Positions 47,447 to 57,506 of a stretch of DNA of 64,000 nucleotides are shown here, piece after piece. A program made the position numbers and the translations under genes. Numbering within the stretch: position 1 is the stretch's first letter; each line of letters opens with the position of its first letter. This DNA comes from Neisseriaceae bacterium JH1-16 (GTDB lineage: Bacteria; Pseudomonadota; Gammaproteobacteria; Burkholderiales; Chromobacteriaceae), in assembly GCA_025989215.1 (NCBI GenBank), contig JAPDNP010000001.1:930001-994000 (forward strand), given 5' to 3'. The notes beneath the pieces were generated by a model. That model was not told where the DNA came from. It saw only the letters and a list, made by a program, of their open reading frames with translations, and searched no databases.

Positions 47447-48277
47447 TCAGCCGGGTGGACTGGTTGCCGACAGCAGCGCGGCAAGGCCAAACAGCAGCAC
47501 GAACACTACCGCCTCCGGATAGAGCAAGGCCAGAAAGCGCGAACGCGCGCCAGCCTTGCCCGTCATCAGCAAGTCGGGCAAGACCACCAGCCGGTTGACC
47601 GCCCCCAGCGTCAACGCAACGACCACCAAGGCGGCCTTGGCGATCAGCAGCTCGCCGTAGGCCACACCCCAGGGCGCCTGCGCACCGTGCAGCATCCGCC
47701 AGGCGTTCAGCACACCGCTAGCCAGCACCAGCACCATCGCCCAAGCGGCGACGTCGGACAGCTGGCGCGCCTCCTCGTGACTGTACTGGCCGCTACCGCC
47801 GCGGTGCTGCATCAGGAAGGCGAACACGCTACCGGCCCAGGCGCCGGTGGCCAGCAGGTGGACGGTATGCACCAGCGCCGCGACGCTGACGAAACCGGCA
47901 TCGGCCACATGACCGGTGGCCGCGTGGTTATAGACGAAAACCAGCAAGGCCAGCGGCCACAGCCGACGCAATGGGCCGTGGCCGCTACCGACCAGCAGTG
48001 CCAGCCAGGCAGCCGCACCAATGCTCCACATCAGGCCGAAGTGGGTCTGGGTGACCACGACACCGACCGCCGACCATGACTCGGCGAGTGGCTGGCCGCT
48101 CATCGCGGCAACCCGGCCGAGCAGGTAGCACAGATAATCGACACCAAGCAGCACCAGCCAGGGCCGGCACCGCGACTGGGCAGTGACAGCCGCCGAGCGC
48201 AGCAGGGTGAAACCGATCAACAGCGCCACCAGCAGATCGAGCAGCCAGGTGCTGGCGGCGGACACCGCCAGCGTCAT
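47447..48277 (-). CDS. copD: CopD-like copper resistance membrane protein
   Basis: About 276 residues from ATG 48277 (a TTG at 48286 directly abuts the copC stop). Eight predicted membrane segments; conserved His in ALVHTVHLLATGAWAGSVFA and TQTHFGLMW, AKAALVVVALTLGAVNRLVV near the end. Works with periplasmic CopC in copper import or handling. Cotranscribed with copC. Confidence 0.88.
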   Translation of the reverse strand: MTLAVSAASTWLLDLLVALLIGFTLLRSAAVTAQSRCRPWLVLLGVDYLCYLLGRVAAMSGQPLAESWSAVGVVVTQTHFGLMWSIGAAAWLALLVGSGHGPLRRLWPLALLVFVYNHAATGHVADAGFVSVAALVHTVHLLATGAWAGSVFAFLMQHRGGSGQYSHEEARQLSDVAAWAMVLVLASGVLNAWRMLHGAQAPWGVAYGELLIAKAALVVVALTLGAVNRLVVLPDLLMTGKAGARSRFLALLYPEAVVFVLLFGLAALLSATSPPG

Positions 48278-48286
48278 GCCGTCCAA

Positions 48287-48646
48287 TTACTTGACCGTGA
48301 AGCGGTAGTGGCCGTTGGTGCGGTGGCCATCCTCGGCCACCGCGACCCACTCGACCCGATACTGGCCGGCGGTCAAGGCCGGCAGCGGCAGGGCCATCAC
48401 CTTGTGGTTGGCGCCATCCACCGCCGACTTGTCGGCTACCAGCTTGTCTTTGGCGTCGAAGAGCTTGATCGAGCTCAGTGCCGGCTCCAGGCCTTCGCTA
48501 AAACCGATGCGGACTTCCTTCGGCGCGGCGACGCTAACGTCGGCCTGCGGGCTGAGCTGCTTCGGGTGGGCGTGGGCGAGGGCGAGCGGAGCGGCGCTGG
48601 CCAGCAGCAAGGCCGTGCTTACGATCAATTTGCGGAACGGTTGCAT
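48287..48646 (-). CDS. copC: CopC-like periplasmic copper-binding protein
   Basis: 119 residues from ATG 48646. Signal peptide ends ...LALAHAHPKQLSPQADVSVA, leaving an N-terminal His for Cu(II); GFSEGLEPALSSIKLFDAKD and VAEDGHRTNGHYRFTVK complete the beta-sandwich with the second His site. Lacks the Met-rich Cu(I) site of plasmid CopC, like many chromosomal copies. Operon copC-copD. Confidence 0.9.
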   Translation of the reverse strand: MQPFRKLIVSTALLLASAAPLALAHAHPKQLSPQADVSVAAPKEVRIGFSEGLEPALSSIKLFDAKDKLVADKSAVDGANHKVMALPLPALTAGQYRVEWVAVAEDGHRTNGHYRFTVK

Positions 48647-48941
48647 CGCGGGGTTTCCAGTAACGGGAATGATTCTTGATTTAAACGCGAATGGTAGCGC
48701 TTCGGATGACGGCCGACCACGCCCTGCGGTGTTTTGTCGCACCCTAGGGCGCTCGAAAGTACGCCGAATCAACAAAGGAGCGACCACCGATTTGGGCAAT
48801 CCGCTGACAAGAGCCGAAGGGCGCCAGGGAGGATCTGGCTGCGGCCGCTGAGAGGCCGTCAATGCCTCCACTGGCCGACAAGCCGCGGCGCCTCGGGCAG
48901 CAATAGCGGCCCGGAGCAGGAGAGGAACAGGCCGTCTTGCC

Positions 48942-50253
<1,312 letters not shown>

Positions 50254-50261
<8 letters not shown>

Positions 50262-52128
50262 GATGAGTATCCTCGGGTACGACCGGCAAGGTCAGCGTGA
50301 ACAGCGCGCCACCTTCCGGATGATTGTCGGCCACCAGCGTGCCGCCGGCCTCGGCGACGATGCCCGCAGACAAGGTCAGTCCGAGGCCCAGCCCGACACC
50401 GGCCGGCTTGGTGGTAAAAAACGGTTCGAACAGCTGGGCACGCACCGCATCGGCTAGGCCCGGACCGTTGTCGTGCACACTGATCAGCACCTGCTCGCCT
50501 TCGAGCCGGCAGCTAATCTCGATACGCGGAGCAGGGCGGCCAGCCAGTTCGTCCAACGCATTGGTCAGCAGGTTGACCAGCACCTGTTCCAGCCGGGTCG
50601 GATCGCAGCGTACCGCCAGCGTTTCCGGCGCATCGGGGCGGACGATCGCGACGCGACTCTGCTTCAGGCGCCGATCGACCAGGAACAGCGCATTATCGAT
50701 CGCCCGCTGCAGGCGGGTAACCCCGACGCTGCTGGTGGACTTGCGCGCGAACGAGCGCAATGCCGCGGTAATGCTGCCCATCTTCTCGACCAACTCGTTA
50801 ATGGTGGTCAGATTGGTACTGGCGGTGGCGAGATCGCCGCGCTGCAGGAAACGGATCGCGTTGCCGGACAAGGTGCGCACCGCAGCCAGCGGCTGATTCA
50901 GCTCGTGCGCGACGCCGGTCGACAACTGACCGATCACCGCGAGCTTGCCGGCCTGCACCAATTCATCCTGGGTCTGGCGCAGGTGCTGCTCGGCGCGGGT
51001 GCGCTCGGCCACCTCGGCTTGCAGCCGATAGTTGGCCGAAGAGAGGTCTGCGGTGCGCTCCTCGACCTTGCGCTCCAGTTCGGTATAGGCGCGCTGCAGC
51101 GCCTCGCGAGCGGAGAGCTTGTCGTTCAGGTGGCGACGCCGTTCGCGCCACCACAGCAGCGCGACGATCGCCAGCGTAGTCAATACACTGGCCAGTGCCG
51201 CGCGACTGTAGGCCAGTTCGTAGACGGCATCGAGGCTGAGCAATTCGATCAGCTGCCAGTCCGAACGCGGCAGGGTGCGGCTCTTGGCGAGAAAATGGCG
51301 CGGGTAGGGGTCGTCGAGCGGCAGCCGCACCGCACCCTTGGGCAGCTGGACGACCCGGGCATCACTTCCCAGGGTGCGCAGCGTCTTGAGGCCCAGCACC
51401 GGCAACGGCAAGCGGTTGTACTGACGGGTGCGGTCGAATTCGGCCCTTACCGCGGCATCGAGCGGCTGCAGCGCGGAGAACTTCCAACGCGGTTCGGCCG
51501 ACAGAATCACCACGCCGTTCTGGTCGGTGACCAGCACCAGCGACTTGCTTTCGGCCCAGGCCCGCTCCAGCCGCGACAGGCTGATCTTTACCACCGCCAC
51601 GCCGAGCAGTCGCTGACCGTCGTACAAACCGTCCGACAGGTAATAGCCCGGCTCGCTGCGCGAAGTGCCCACGCCGAAGAAACGCCCGACACCGCCCGAT
51701 GCGGCATCCTGGAAATAGGGACGGTAGGCATCGTTCTCGCCCAGGTAGCTGTCCGGCCGGCGCCAGTTGCTGGTGGCGACGACCTGGCCGAGCCAGTCCT
51801 GGATATAGATGGTGCTGGCTCCGGTGCGTTCGGCCAACCTCTCCAGGTAGCGGTTGGCTTCCTTCTGACGCTGGACATTATTCGGGTCGTGGATCAGCGC
51901 GTCGACCGGCTGGGCCAGGCCGAGGATGCCAGGCAACTGGGCATAACGCGCAATCTCGCTATCCAGACTGGTCGCGTACAGATCCAGGCGCTGGCCGGCG
52001 CGCCGCTGCAGGCTATCGAGCGCATCGGACATACTGACCCGGAACGCCCCCACGCCTGCGCCGACTACCAGCAGCAAGGACAGCATTACAGTCAGAAAGA
52101 TGCGCAGCCGGCGCCGGCGCGAACGGGT
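50254..52128 (-). CDS. dctB: C4-dicarboxylate sensor kinase DctB
   Basis: About 624 residues from ATG 52128. Membrane segment (FLTVMLSLLLVVGAGVGAF), large periplasmic double-PAS sensor (GASTIYIQDWLGQVVATSNW, YFQDAASGGVGRFFGVGT, GYYLSDGL), second membrane segment near residue 310, coiled linker, HisKA with GVAHELNQPLAAVRTLSGNA and HATPase (NLLTNALDEL, GLGLGLTLSAGIV). Senses succinate-like acids or aspartate. Repeat copies at 51031 and 51829. Confidence 0.95.
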
Positions 52129-52283
52129 CATGATCGTGAAAGTCGTATTGGCCGGCTCGCCGGCATCGGGAAAGAGCACATTAAATCATATCGCCCCGGC
52201 AGCTTGGCCGAAACGATGGCGTAAAGCCGCAAGCAAAACATACCCATGCCGCGGATACGCTTTGCTGGGGGCTTTCAGGCGGT

Positions 52284-52313
52284 AAAAAGCCCACCGCCCG
52301 CAAGGACGGTGGG
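52284..52313 (-). terminator. ansB terminator
   Basis: Stem CCCACCG/CGGTGGG followed on the minus strand by CTTTTTACC. Confidence 0.85.
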
Positions 52314-52366
52314 AGGAAGGTGACCGGCGCAGCAAGAACCGGCCAAGAGGGAGCTTGCCGTGTTGC

Positions 52367-53431
52367 TCAGTAGGTGTAGAACATCCGTTGGATGTCCTTG
52401 GTGTCCTGCGTCTTGGTCAGCGCCAGCATCAAGAGGATGCGGGCTTTCTGCGCGCTGAGGGTATCGCTGACCACCAGGTCTTCCTTGTCGTCGTTGGCTT
52501 CGCCGTTGCGGGCCACGATGCCGCTGCCGACGCGCGAGCTGCGCACCATCACGATCCCTTGCTTACGGGCATCACGGAACGCCGGCATCATTTGTGCGGC
52601 GATACTGCCGTCACCCACGCCGGCCTGCACGATGCCCTTGGCGCCAGCGGCGATGTCAGCATCCATGGCGACGCGGTCCATATTGGCGTAGCCGTAGACG
52701 ATGTCGACGCGCGGCAGCTTGTCGAGCTTGGACACGTCGAACTCGGTATCGGCAGTGTTCTTGCGGGTCGACATGCGGTAGAAGTGCGGCTTGTTGTCCT
52801 GCATATAACCGAGGAAGCCCAGGTCCGGGGTCTTGAAGGTATCGGCGGTCGAGGTGTTGGTCTTGGTCACTTCGCGCGCGGCGTTGATCTGGTCGTTCAG
52901 CGACACCAGCACCCCTTTGCCAACGGCATCTTTGCTGGCTGCCAAGGTCACGGCGTTATACAGATTGATCGGGCCGTCGGCGCTGATCGCGGTGGACGGA
53001 CGCATCGAACCGACCACTACCACCGGCTTCTTGCTCTTCACCACCAAGTTCAGAAAATAGGCGGTCTCTTCGATGGTGTCGGTGCCGTGGGTGATCACCA
53101 CGCCGTCCACATCCTTCTGGGCCAGCAGCTGGTTAACGCGCTTGGCGAGCTTCAGCCACACCTCGTTGGTCATGCTTTCGCTGGCGATCTGGGCGACTTG
53201 CTCGCCACGCACATCGGCCACCTGTTTCAGCTCCGGCACCGACTCGATCATCTTGTCGACGCCCAGCTTGGCGGCGGTGTAGCCGATGGTGGTGGTGGTG
53301 GTGGCGCCGGTACCTGCGATGGTGCCGCCGGTAGCCAGGATCACCACGTGCGGCAGGGCGAAGGCCGGGGCGCTGAGCAGACCGGCAAACAGGGCACTGG
53401 CGGCGAGCAGTTTCTTCGGTTCGAATTTCAT
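52367..53431 (-). CDS. ansB: Type II (periplasmic) L-asparaginase
   Basis: 354 residues. Signal peptide (KKLLAASALFAGLLSAPAFA). Catalytic Thr blocks ILATGGTIAGTGATTTTT and VVITHGTDTIEETAYFL, then VVGSMRPSTAISADGPINLY. Turns asparagine (and some glutamine) to aspartate plus ammonia outside the inner membrane. Downstream of the symporter gene by 153 bases on the same strand, so the aspartate produced could be imported by it. A small hairpin (53464-53482) precedes its start. Confidence 0.95.
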   Translation of the reverse strand: MKFEPKKLLAASALFAGLLSAPAFALPHVVILATGGTIAGTGATTTTTIGYTAAKLGVDKMIESVPELKQVADVRGEQVAQIASESMTNEVWLKLAKRVNQLLAQKDVDGVVITHGTDTIEETAYFLNLVVKSKKPVVVVGSMRPSTAISADGPINLYNAVTLAASKDAVGKGVLVSLNDQINAAREVTKTNTSTADTFKTPDLGFLGYMQDNKPHFYRMSTRKNTADTEFDVSKLDKLPRVDIVYGYANMDRVAMDADIAAGAKGIVQAGVGDGSIAAQMMPAFRDARKQGIVMVRSSRVGSGIVARNGEANDDKEDLVVSDTLSAQKARILLMLALTKTQDTKDIQRMFYTY

Positions 53432-53584
53432 GGTCTCTAGACTCCGTTTGTAAGTGTAGTTATGCGCCGTTTTGTTACGGCGTTGTTGCTGTTGTAGCCC
53501 TCACGGGCCGGTTTCTCAGGGCTTTTCCGACAGCGGGCGGTTTCTCGGCGTCCGCCGTCGTCATCCGGTAAAACTAGTACGGAC

Positions 53585-54871
53585 TCAGGCCTCGCGTGCC
53601 GTGGCCAACTCGACGGTGGCCATGTCCTGCTCGGCACCCAGCTCCGGGCCGAGCTCACCTTCGGACTTCGCCACCACGCTGGTCGCGATCGCATTGCCGA
53701 TCACGTTGGTAGCGGTACGGAACATGTCGAGGAAGTGGTCGATGCCGAGGATCAGCAGGATGCCGGCCTCCGGCAGGTTGAACATCGGCAGTACTGCGGC
53801 CACCACCACCAGCGAGGCGCGCGGCACGCCGGCGATACCCTTGCTGGTCACCAGCAGGATCAGCAGCATGGTGATCTGTTGGCCGAGCGTCATCGGCACG
53901 TTGTAGACCTGGGCGATGAACAGTGCGGCGAACGAGGTGTACATGATCGAACCGTCCAGGTTGAACGAGTAACCCAGCGGCAGCACGAAACCGGAAACCT
54001 TGTCCTTCACGCCGAAACGTTCCAGCTGTTCCAGCACCTTCGGATAGGCGGCCTCACTGCTGGCAGTGGCAAAGCCCAGCATCAGCGGCACGCGCATCAG
54101 GCGCAGCAGACTGAACACGCGGCGGCCCAGGAAGAAGTAGCCGCCGGCGACCAGGAAGACCCACAGGGTGCCGATGGCCAGCACGAAGCTGCCCATGAAC
54201 TTGGCGTACACCGTCAGCACGCCCAGGCCTTCGGCGGTGATGGTCGAGGCAACCGCGCCGAATACGCCCAGCGGGGCGAACATCATCACGTAGCGGGTGA
54301 TCTTCAGCATCGCGTGCGACAGCTCGCCGATGCCTTCGACGATGATGCGCAGCGGACGCTCCTTGAACGAGGCCAGCGCCACGCCCAGGAACAGCGAGAA
54401 CACCACGATCTGCAGCACTTCGTTATTGCTCATCGCCTCGAAGAAGCTCTTCGGGAACAGGTGGGCAATGAAGTCTTTCAGGTTCAGTGCACTGGTCTTC
54501 AGACCGCTCGCGGCACTCACCGCCGGCAGCGGCAGGTTGTAGCCCACGCCCGGCTTGAGCACATTGACGAACAGCAGGCCCAAGAACAGCGACACCAGCG
54601 ACGCGGCCATGAACCAGCCCATCGCCTTCAAGCCGACACGACCGACCGCCTTGGAATCGCTCTTGGCGATGCCGTACACCAGCGTCGAGAACACCAGTGG
54701 GCCGATGATCATCTTGATCATGCGCAGGAACACGTCGGTCAGGATCGAGAAGTAACCCGCCAGGTCCTTGGCGGCTTTCGGGTCAGGCACCGAGACGTGA
54801 CAGGCATAGCCGACGGCGATGCCCAGCACCAGGGCAATCACGACCCACAGAGTGATGCGGTTGGTTTTCAT
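53585..54871 (-). CDS. Dicarboxylate/amino acid:cation symporter (DctA/GltP family)
   Basis: 428 residues of the DAACS family. Signature loop ATASSEAAYPKVLEQLERFG (serine-rich hairpin), SFNLDGSIMYTSFAALFIAQ (the NMDGT-like motif, here NLDGS), and LLVTSKGIAGVPRASLVVVA. Imports aspartate, glutamate or C4-dicarboxylates with H+ or Na+. Neighbouring ansB, the aspartase-like remnant and dctBD suggest aspartate/C4-acid uptake. AspA-mini, symporter and ansB share one direction behind the sigma-54 promoter. Confidence 0.92.
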   Translation of the reverse strand: MKTNRITLWVVIALVLGIAVGYACHVSVPDPKAAKDLAGYFSILTDVFLRMIKMIIGPLVFSTLVYGIAKSDSKAVGRVGLKAMGWFMAASLVSLFLGLLFVNVLKPGVGYNLPLPAVSAASGLKTSALNLKDFIAHLFPKSFFEAMSNNEVLQIVVFSLFLGVALASFKERPLRIIVEGIGELSHAMLKITRYVMMFAPLGVFGAVASTITAEGLGVLTVYAKFMGSFVLAIGTLWVFLVAGGYFFLGRRVFSLLRLMRVPLMLGFATASSEAAYPKVLEQLERFGVKDKVSGFVLPLGYSFNLDGSIMYTSFAALFIAQVYNVPMTLGQQITMLLILLVTSKGIAGVPRASLVVVAAVLPMFNLPEAGILLILGIDHFLDMFRTATNVIGNAIATSVVAKSEGELGPELGAEQDMATVELATAREA

Positions 54872-54924
54872 TGAGTTCTCTCTCTAGATACAGCTGTTGT
54901 GTGGTGTTATGTATTCGGAGGGGG

Positions 54925-55230
54925 TTAGGACCGACTCAGCGGAAACAGCCGCGGCTGGGTCAGCACCTCGGGGCGCAGCAGCCCGGTCGGCTCTTCGGCC
55001 AACGTCAGGTCGCGTCGTCCCTCGCAGGTCCACGCGATGGCGCGCATCAACGCGGCAGCCTGTTTGATCGCGGCCTGCGCATTGAGCGAGTCGGAAGAGA
55101 TCGCCATCGGCGATCCGGTAATCGGGAAATTTTCTGCTGCGAGCAAGGACTGCACGCCGTGGCAGGCGTCTGCCGGCACCGGCTTGTCGCCGAGCAGGTC
55201 GTGTTCGATGCGATAGGTCTGGCGACTCAT
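54925..55230 (-). CDS. Miniature aspartase-like protein (AspA N- and C-termini joined)
   Basis: 101 residues, ATG 55230 with AGGAGAG upstream. Residues 1-55 copy the aspartate ammonia-lyase start (YRIEHDLLGDKPVPADACHG, AAENFPITGSPM). The end (AEEPTGLLRPEVLTQPRLF) resembles the extreme C-terminus of AspA (GLL..E.L..LL.PE.MTQPR). About 370 central residues with the whole active site are missing, yet frame, start and ribosome site are intact. Either an in-frame deletion relic or a shortened protein kept for another use. Repeat copy at 54994. Confidence 0.55.
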   Translation of the reverse strand: MSRQTYRIEHDLLGDKPVPADACHGVQSLLAAENFPITGSPMAISSDSLNAQAAIKQAAALMRAIAWTCEGRRDLTLAEEPTGLLRPEVLTQPRLFPLSRS

Positions 55231-55304
55231 CAATCTCTCCTGTGCAAAGCCTGTAGTTTTGTCGCTCCTCGTCGGTGGCTTTTGCCGCGGGGCCATCCTC
55301 CTAT

Positions 55305-55322
55305 TTGCAAGGAGCGTGCCAG
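55305..55322 (-). promoter_or_regulatory. Sigma-54 promoter
   Basis: Minus strand reads GC TGGCACG-CTCC-TTGCA A, an essentially perfect -24/-12 element (TGGCACG-N4-TTGCA) at 55321-55306, 76 bases before the aspartase-like start. Would be driven by an NtrC-type activator; dctD is 5 kb away. Confidence 0.88.
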
Positions 55323-55391
55323 CAGGCGACACAGAAGAAATCAATTCAACACACTGATTTAATGGATAATTTTTTCCGTGAAAAACCTCGT

Positions 55392-55441
55392 CGTTCGGAT
55401 TGCCGTACAAGTCGCCGAAATACCGTTCGGATTTCCGAACG
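55392..55441. promoter_or_regulatory. Two upstream activator dyads
   Basis: A perfect palindrome CGTTCGGATTTCCGAACG (55424-55441) and an imperfect sister beginning CGTTCGGATTGCCGTAC (55392-55408), 32 bases apart (about three helical turns), 70-120 bases upstream of the sigma-54 element. Typical placing for DctD/NtrC-type enhancer sites. Confidence 0.75.
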
Positions 55442-55487
55442 AGCCTCTCGATCGGCAGCAAATCTGGCCTCCATCGACGCGAACGCA

Positions 55488-55513
55488 AAAAAGCCCCTGC
55501 TAGGCAGGGGGCT
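55488..55513 (-). terminator. Terminator of the metallo-hydrolase gene
   Basis: Stem GCCCCTGC/GCAGGGGGC with loop TAG and, on the minus strand, six T. A repeat copy (55529-55538) lies between stop codon and stem. Confidence 0.85.
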
Positions 55514-55552
55514 CTATCAAAACCAAAGGTTGGCCGAACGATCAACACACCG

Positions 55553-56440
55553 TTATTGCGGCCACTTCATCTCGCCCTTGATCACCTTGGCACTCAAGCC
55601 CAGGCTGTCGACGCCCGGCAGATTCGGGTAACGCTGCTTCATCGCCTCGACCAGTGCGGCCGAGTCCCGGGCTTTGGCCGCCTCGGCTTCGAAGGCATTC
55701 AGATAGTCGCGGGTGAAACGCACCGAATCGATGGTCAGCGGCGCACCTTGGCTATAGTGGCCCGGGATCACCACGCTCGGCTTCAGCGCCTCGATACGGT
55801 CGAGCATGCTCTGCCAGTCGCGGCGCGAGGCCGGCGTCTGCGTGTCGGCCACCCAGACATGCTCGTTGCCCACCACTGCCACGCCGCCGACCACGGCCTT
55901 CAGCGACGGGATCCACACCGTACTGCGATCCGGTGCAGGGCCATCCAGACCGATCACTTGCAGCTTCTGGCCCTCCAACGTCAGCGTATCGCCCTTGAGC
56001 GGCTCGGGTAGCACCAGCGCCTTGGGCGCATTGTCCTTGAGGATCGGCCCCCAATACTTCAGCTTGCCGTCCATGGTGGCCTTGATCTCCGCCACGGTCT
56101 GCGGGGTCGCAACGATCCTGGCACTCGGGAAGGCGGCATGGATTACATTGAGTCCGAAGTAGTAGTCCGGGTCGCTGTGGCTGATGTAGACGGTAGTCAG
56201 TGTCTTGCCGCTGTCCTTCACCATCCTCACCAGTTGTTCTGCATCCTGGCGGGCGAACTGGGCATCGATCAGCACCGCGTCCTTCCGACCGTAGACCAGC
56301 TCCGACGACACGGCGAAGATGCCCTTGTTGCCGGGGTTGTAGACTTCGAGTTTGAGCGGGCTGGCCGCAAGAACGCTGGCGCTCAGGCCAAGGCCTAGGG
56401 TGGTGGCGAGCAGGGTACGGGACAGGCGGGAGCGGATCAT
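55553..56440 (-). CDS. Secreted MBL-fold metallo-hydrolase (Vmh-like)
   Basis: 295 residues with signal peptide (SRTLLATTLGLGLSASVLAA). Metallo-beta-lactamase fold: DAVLIDAQFARQDAEQLVRM, VYISHSDPDYYFGLNVIHAA, VVGGVAVVGNEHVWVADTQT, VVIPGHYSQGAP. The metal motif is HSDPDYYF instead of HxHxDH, as in the Vmh subgroup, so metal binding may differ. Substrate unknown. Divergent from the next small gene. Confidence 0.85.
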   Translation of the reverse strand: MIRSRLSRTLLATTLGLGLSASVLAASPLKLEVYNPGNKGIFAVSSELVYGRKDAVLIDAQFARQDAEQLVRMVKDSGKTLTTVYISHSDPDYYFGLNVIHAAFPSARIVATPQTVAEIKATMDGKLKYWGPILKDNAPKALVLPEPLKGDTLTLEGQKLQVIGLDGPAPDRSTVWIPSLKAVVGGVAVVGNEHVWVADTQTPASRRDWQSMLDRIEALKPSVVIPGHYSQGAPLTIDSVRFTRDYLNAFEAEAAKARDSAALVEAMKQRYPNLPGVDSLGLSAKVIKGEMKWPQ

Positions 56441-56620
56441 CTGTGGCCTCTTGGCGAGTTCGTGATTGATGACACCATGTTAGTTGCTTAACCCAGCGCA
56501 AAAAACCGCAAAAACCGCACTTCTTTGTTGCTAATTTCGATCAAATAATATCAACCAACCCCAACGCATCGTCAGCGGCGCCGCAAGCGAGTAGGGTGGA
56601 TTAAAAATCAGGGAAACATC

Positions 56621-56881
56621 GTGAAAAACCACAAGCTCTTAAAGCTCTTATTGGCGATGTCACTCGCCGCAATACTCAGCCCACTAGCCAAGGCGGATGT
56701 GGCCGAGGCGGCGCATTCCGTCAAGGAAACAACCGTGCATGCCGCCAGGAAAACCGGAGAGGTGGCACGCGAGGCGGCGCACGGCACCGCCCATGCGGCC
56801 AAGACGGTGGCTCATGGTGTTTCGAGCACGGCGCGCAAGGGCTATCAGGCGACCAAGCAGGCGGTACATAAGGTGTTCTGA
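56621..56881 (+). CDS. Small secreted Ala/Lys-rich helical protein
   Basis: 86 residues. Signal peptide (LLKLLLAMSLAAILSPLAKA), then an amphipathic, Ala-rich repeat (VKETTVHAARKTGEVAREAA, TAHAAKTVAHGVSSTARKGY) similar to LEA-like or apolipoprotein-like helices. Good start after AGGGAAACATC. Function unknown; could associate with membranes or DNA. Confidence 0.65.
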   Translation: MKNHKLLKLLLAMSLAAILSPLAKADVAEAAHSVKETTVHAARKTGEVAREAAHGTAHAAKTVAHGVSSTARKGYQATKQAVHKVF

Positions 56882-57281
56882 CAGGTCGAGATAGATCAGT
56901 ACTGGCACGATTTCTGAGTAGCCGAGCAGGGCGCGATAGTCGTCGGTCTTATTCATTGGCAAGACAACCTCATTCACGCTTTGCACGTGCCCGCCTGGCA
57001 AGCTCGCCGTGGCATCGGTCGCATCTGTTGAACCTGGCGGAGAGCGCCATAGCGCAGACAGGAGCCCGTGAAGACCGACACACCTTCAACGAGCCCAGCG
57101 CGCCTTCTACGAAGCCGCGGCTACTGCGAGGCTGATCGTTATCCTGACGAGGAATGGAGTAGCGACCTCACGACAATACTGTTTATCGAGGTGCTTTAAA
57201 CGGATAGAAATGTGACTGGCGCCGTTCGCGCCCGGTGGGGTTATCGGTGCGCAGACCATGCTTGTGGCGAGGCAAAAAGCA
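56882..57281. other. Gap without a supported gene
   Basis: 400 bases between the small secreted protein and the tRNA-Ser terminator. No frame with start site and protein-like composition, no RNA gene seen. Confidence 0.5.
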
Positions 57282-57338
57282 AACCGCCCTATGACGCGTT
57301 ATTCAGCTTTATGCTGATCAACACGTCATAGGGCGGTT
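57282..57338 (-). terminator. Terminator of tRNA-Ser
   Basis: 15-base perfect stem (AACCGCCCTATGACG and complement) with a small inner hairpin (TTCAGC/GCTGAT), followed on the minus strand by TTTGCTTTTTG; 7 bases after the tRNA. Confidence 0.8.
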
Positions 57339-57344
57339 AATGTC

Positions 57345-57434
57345 TGGCGGAAGCGGTGAGATTCGAACTCACGGAGGGGGTAAACCCTCGTCGGTTTTCA
57401 AGACCGGTGCATTAAACCACTCTGCCACGCTTCC
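57345..57434 (-). tRNA. tRNA-Ser (UGA)
   Basis: 90 bases with encoded CCA. Acceptor GGAAGCG pairs with CGCTTCC, anticodon loop CTTGAAA (anticodon UGA), long variable arm (GACGAGGGTTTACCCCCTC) typical of tRNA-Ser, T loop TTCGAAT. All stems pair. Confidence 0.97.
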
Positions 57435-57506
57435 GGGTGCCATTCGCTTGCAAATGGAGCGGGGAATATACCGATAAATTTCGCGGCTGGCTAGCCCAGT
57501 TCATAC

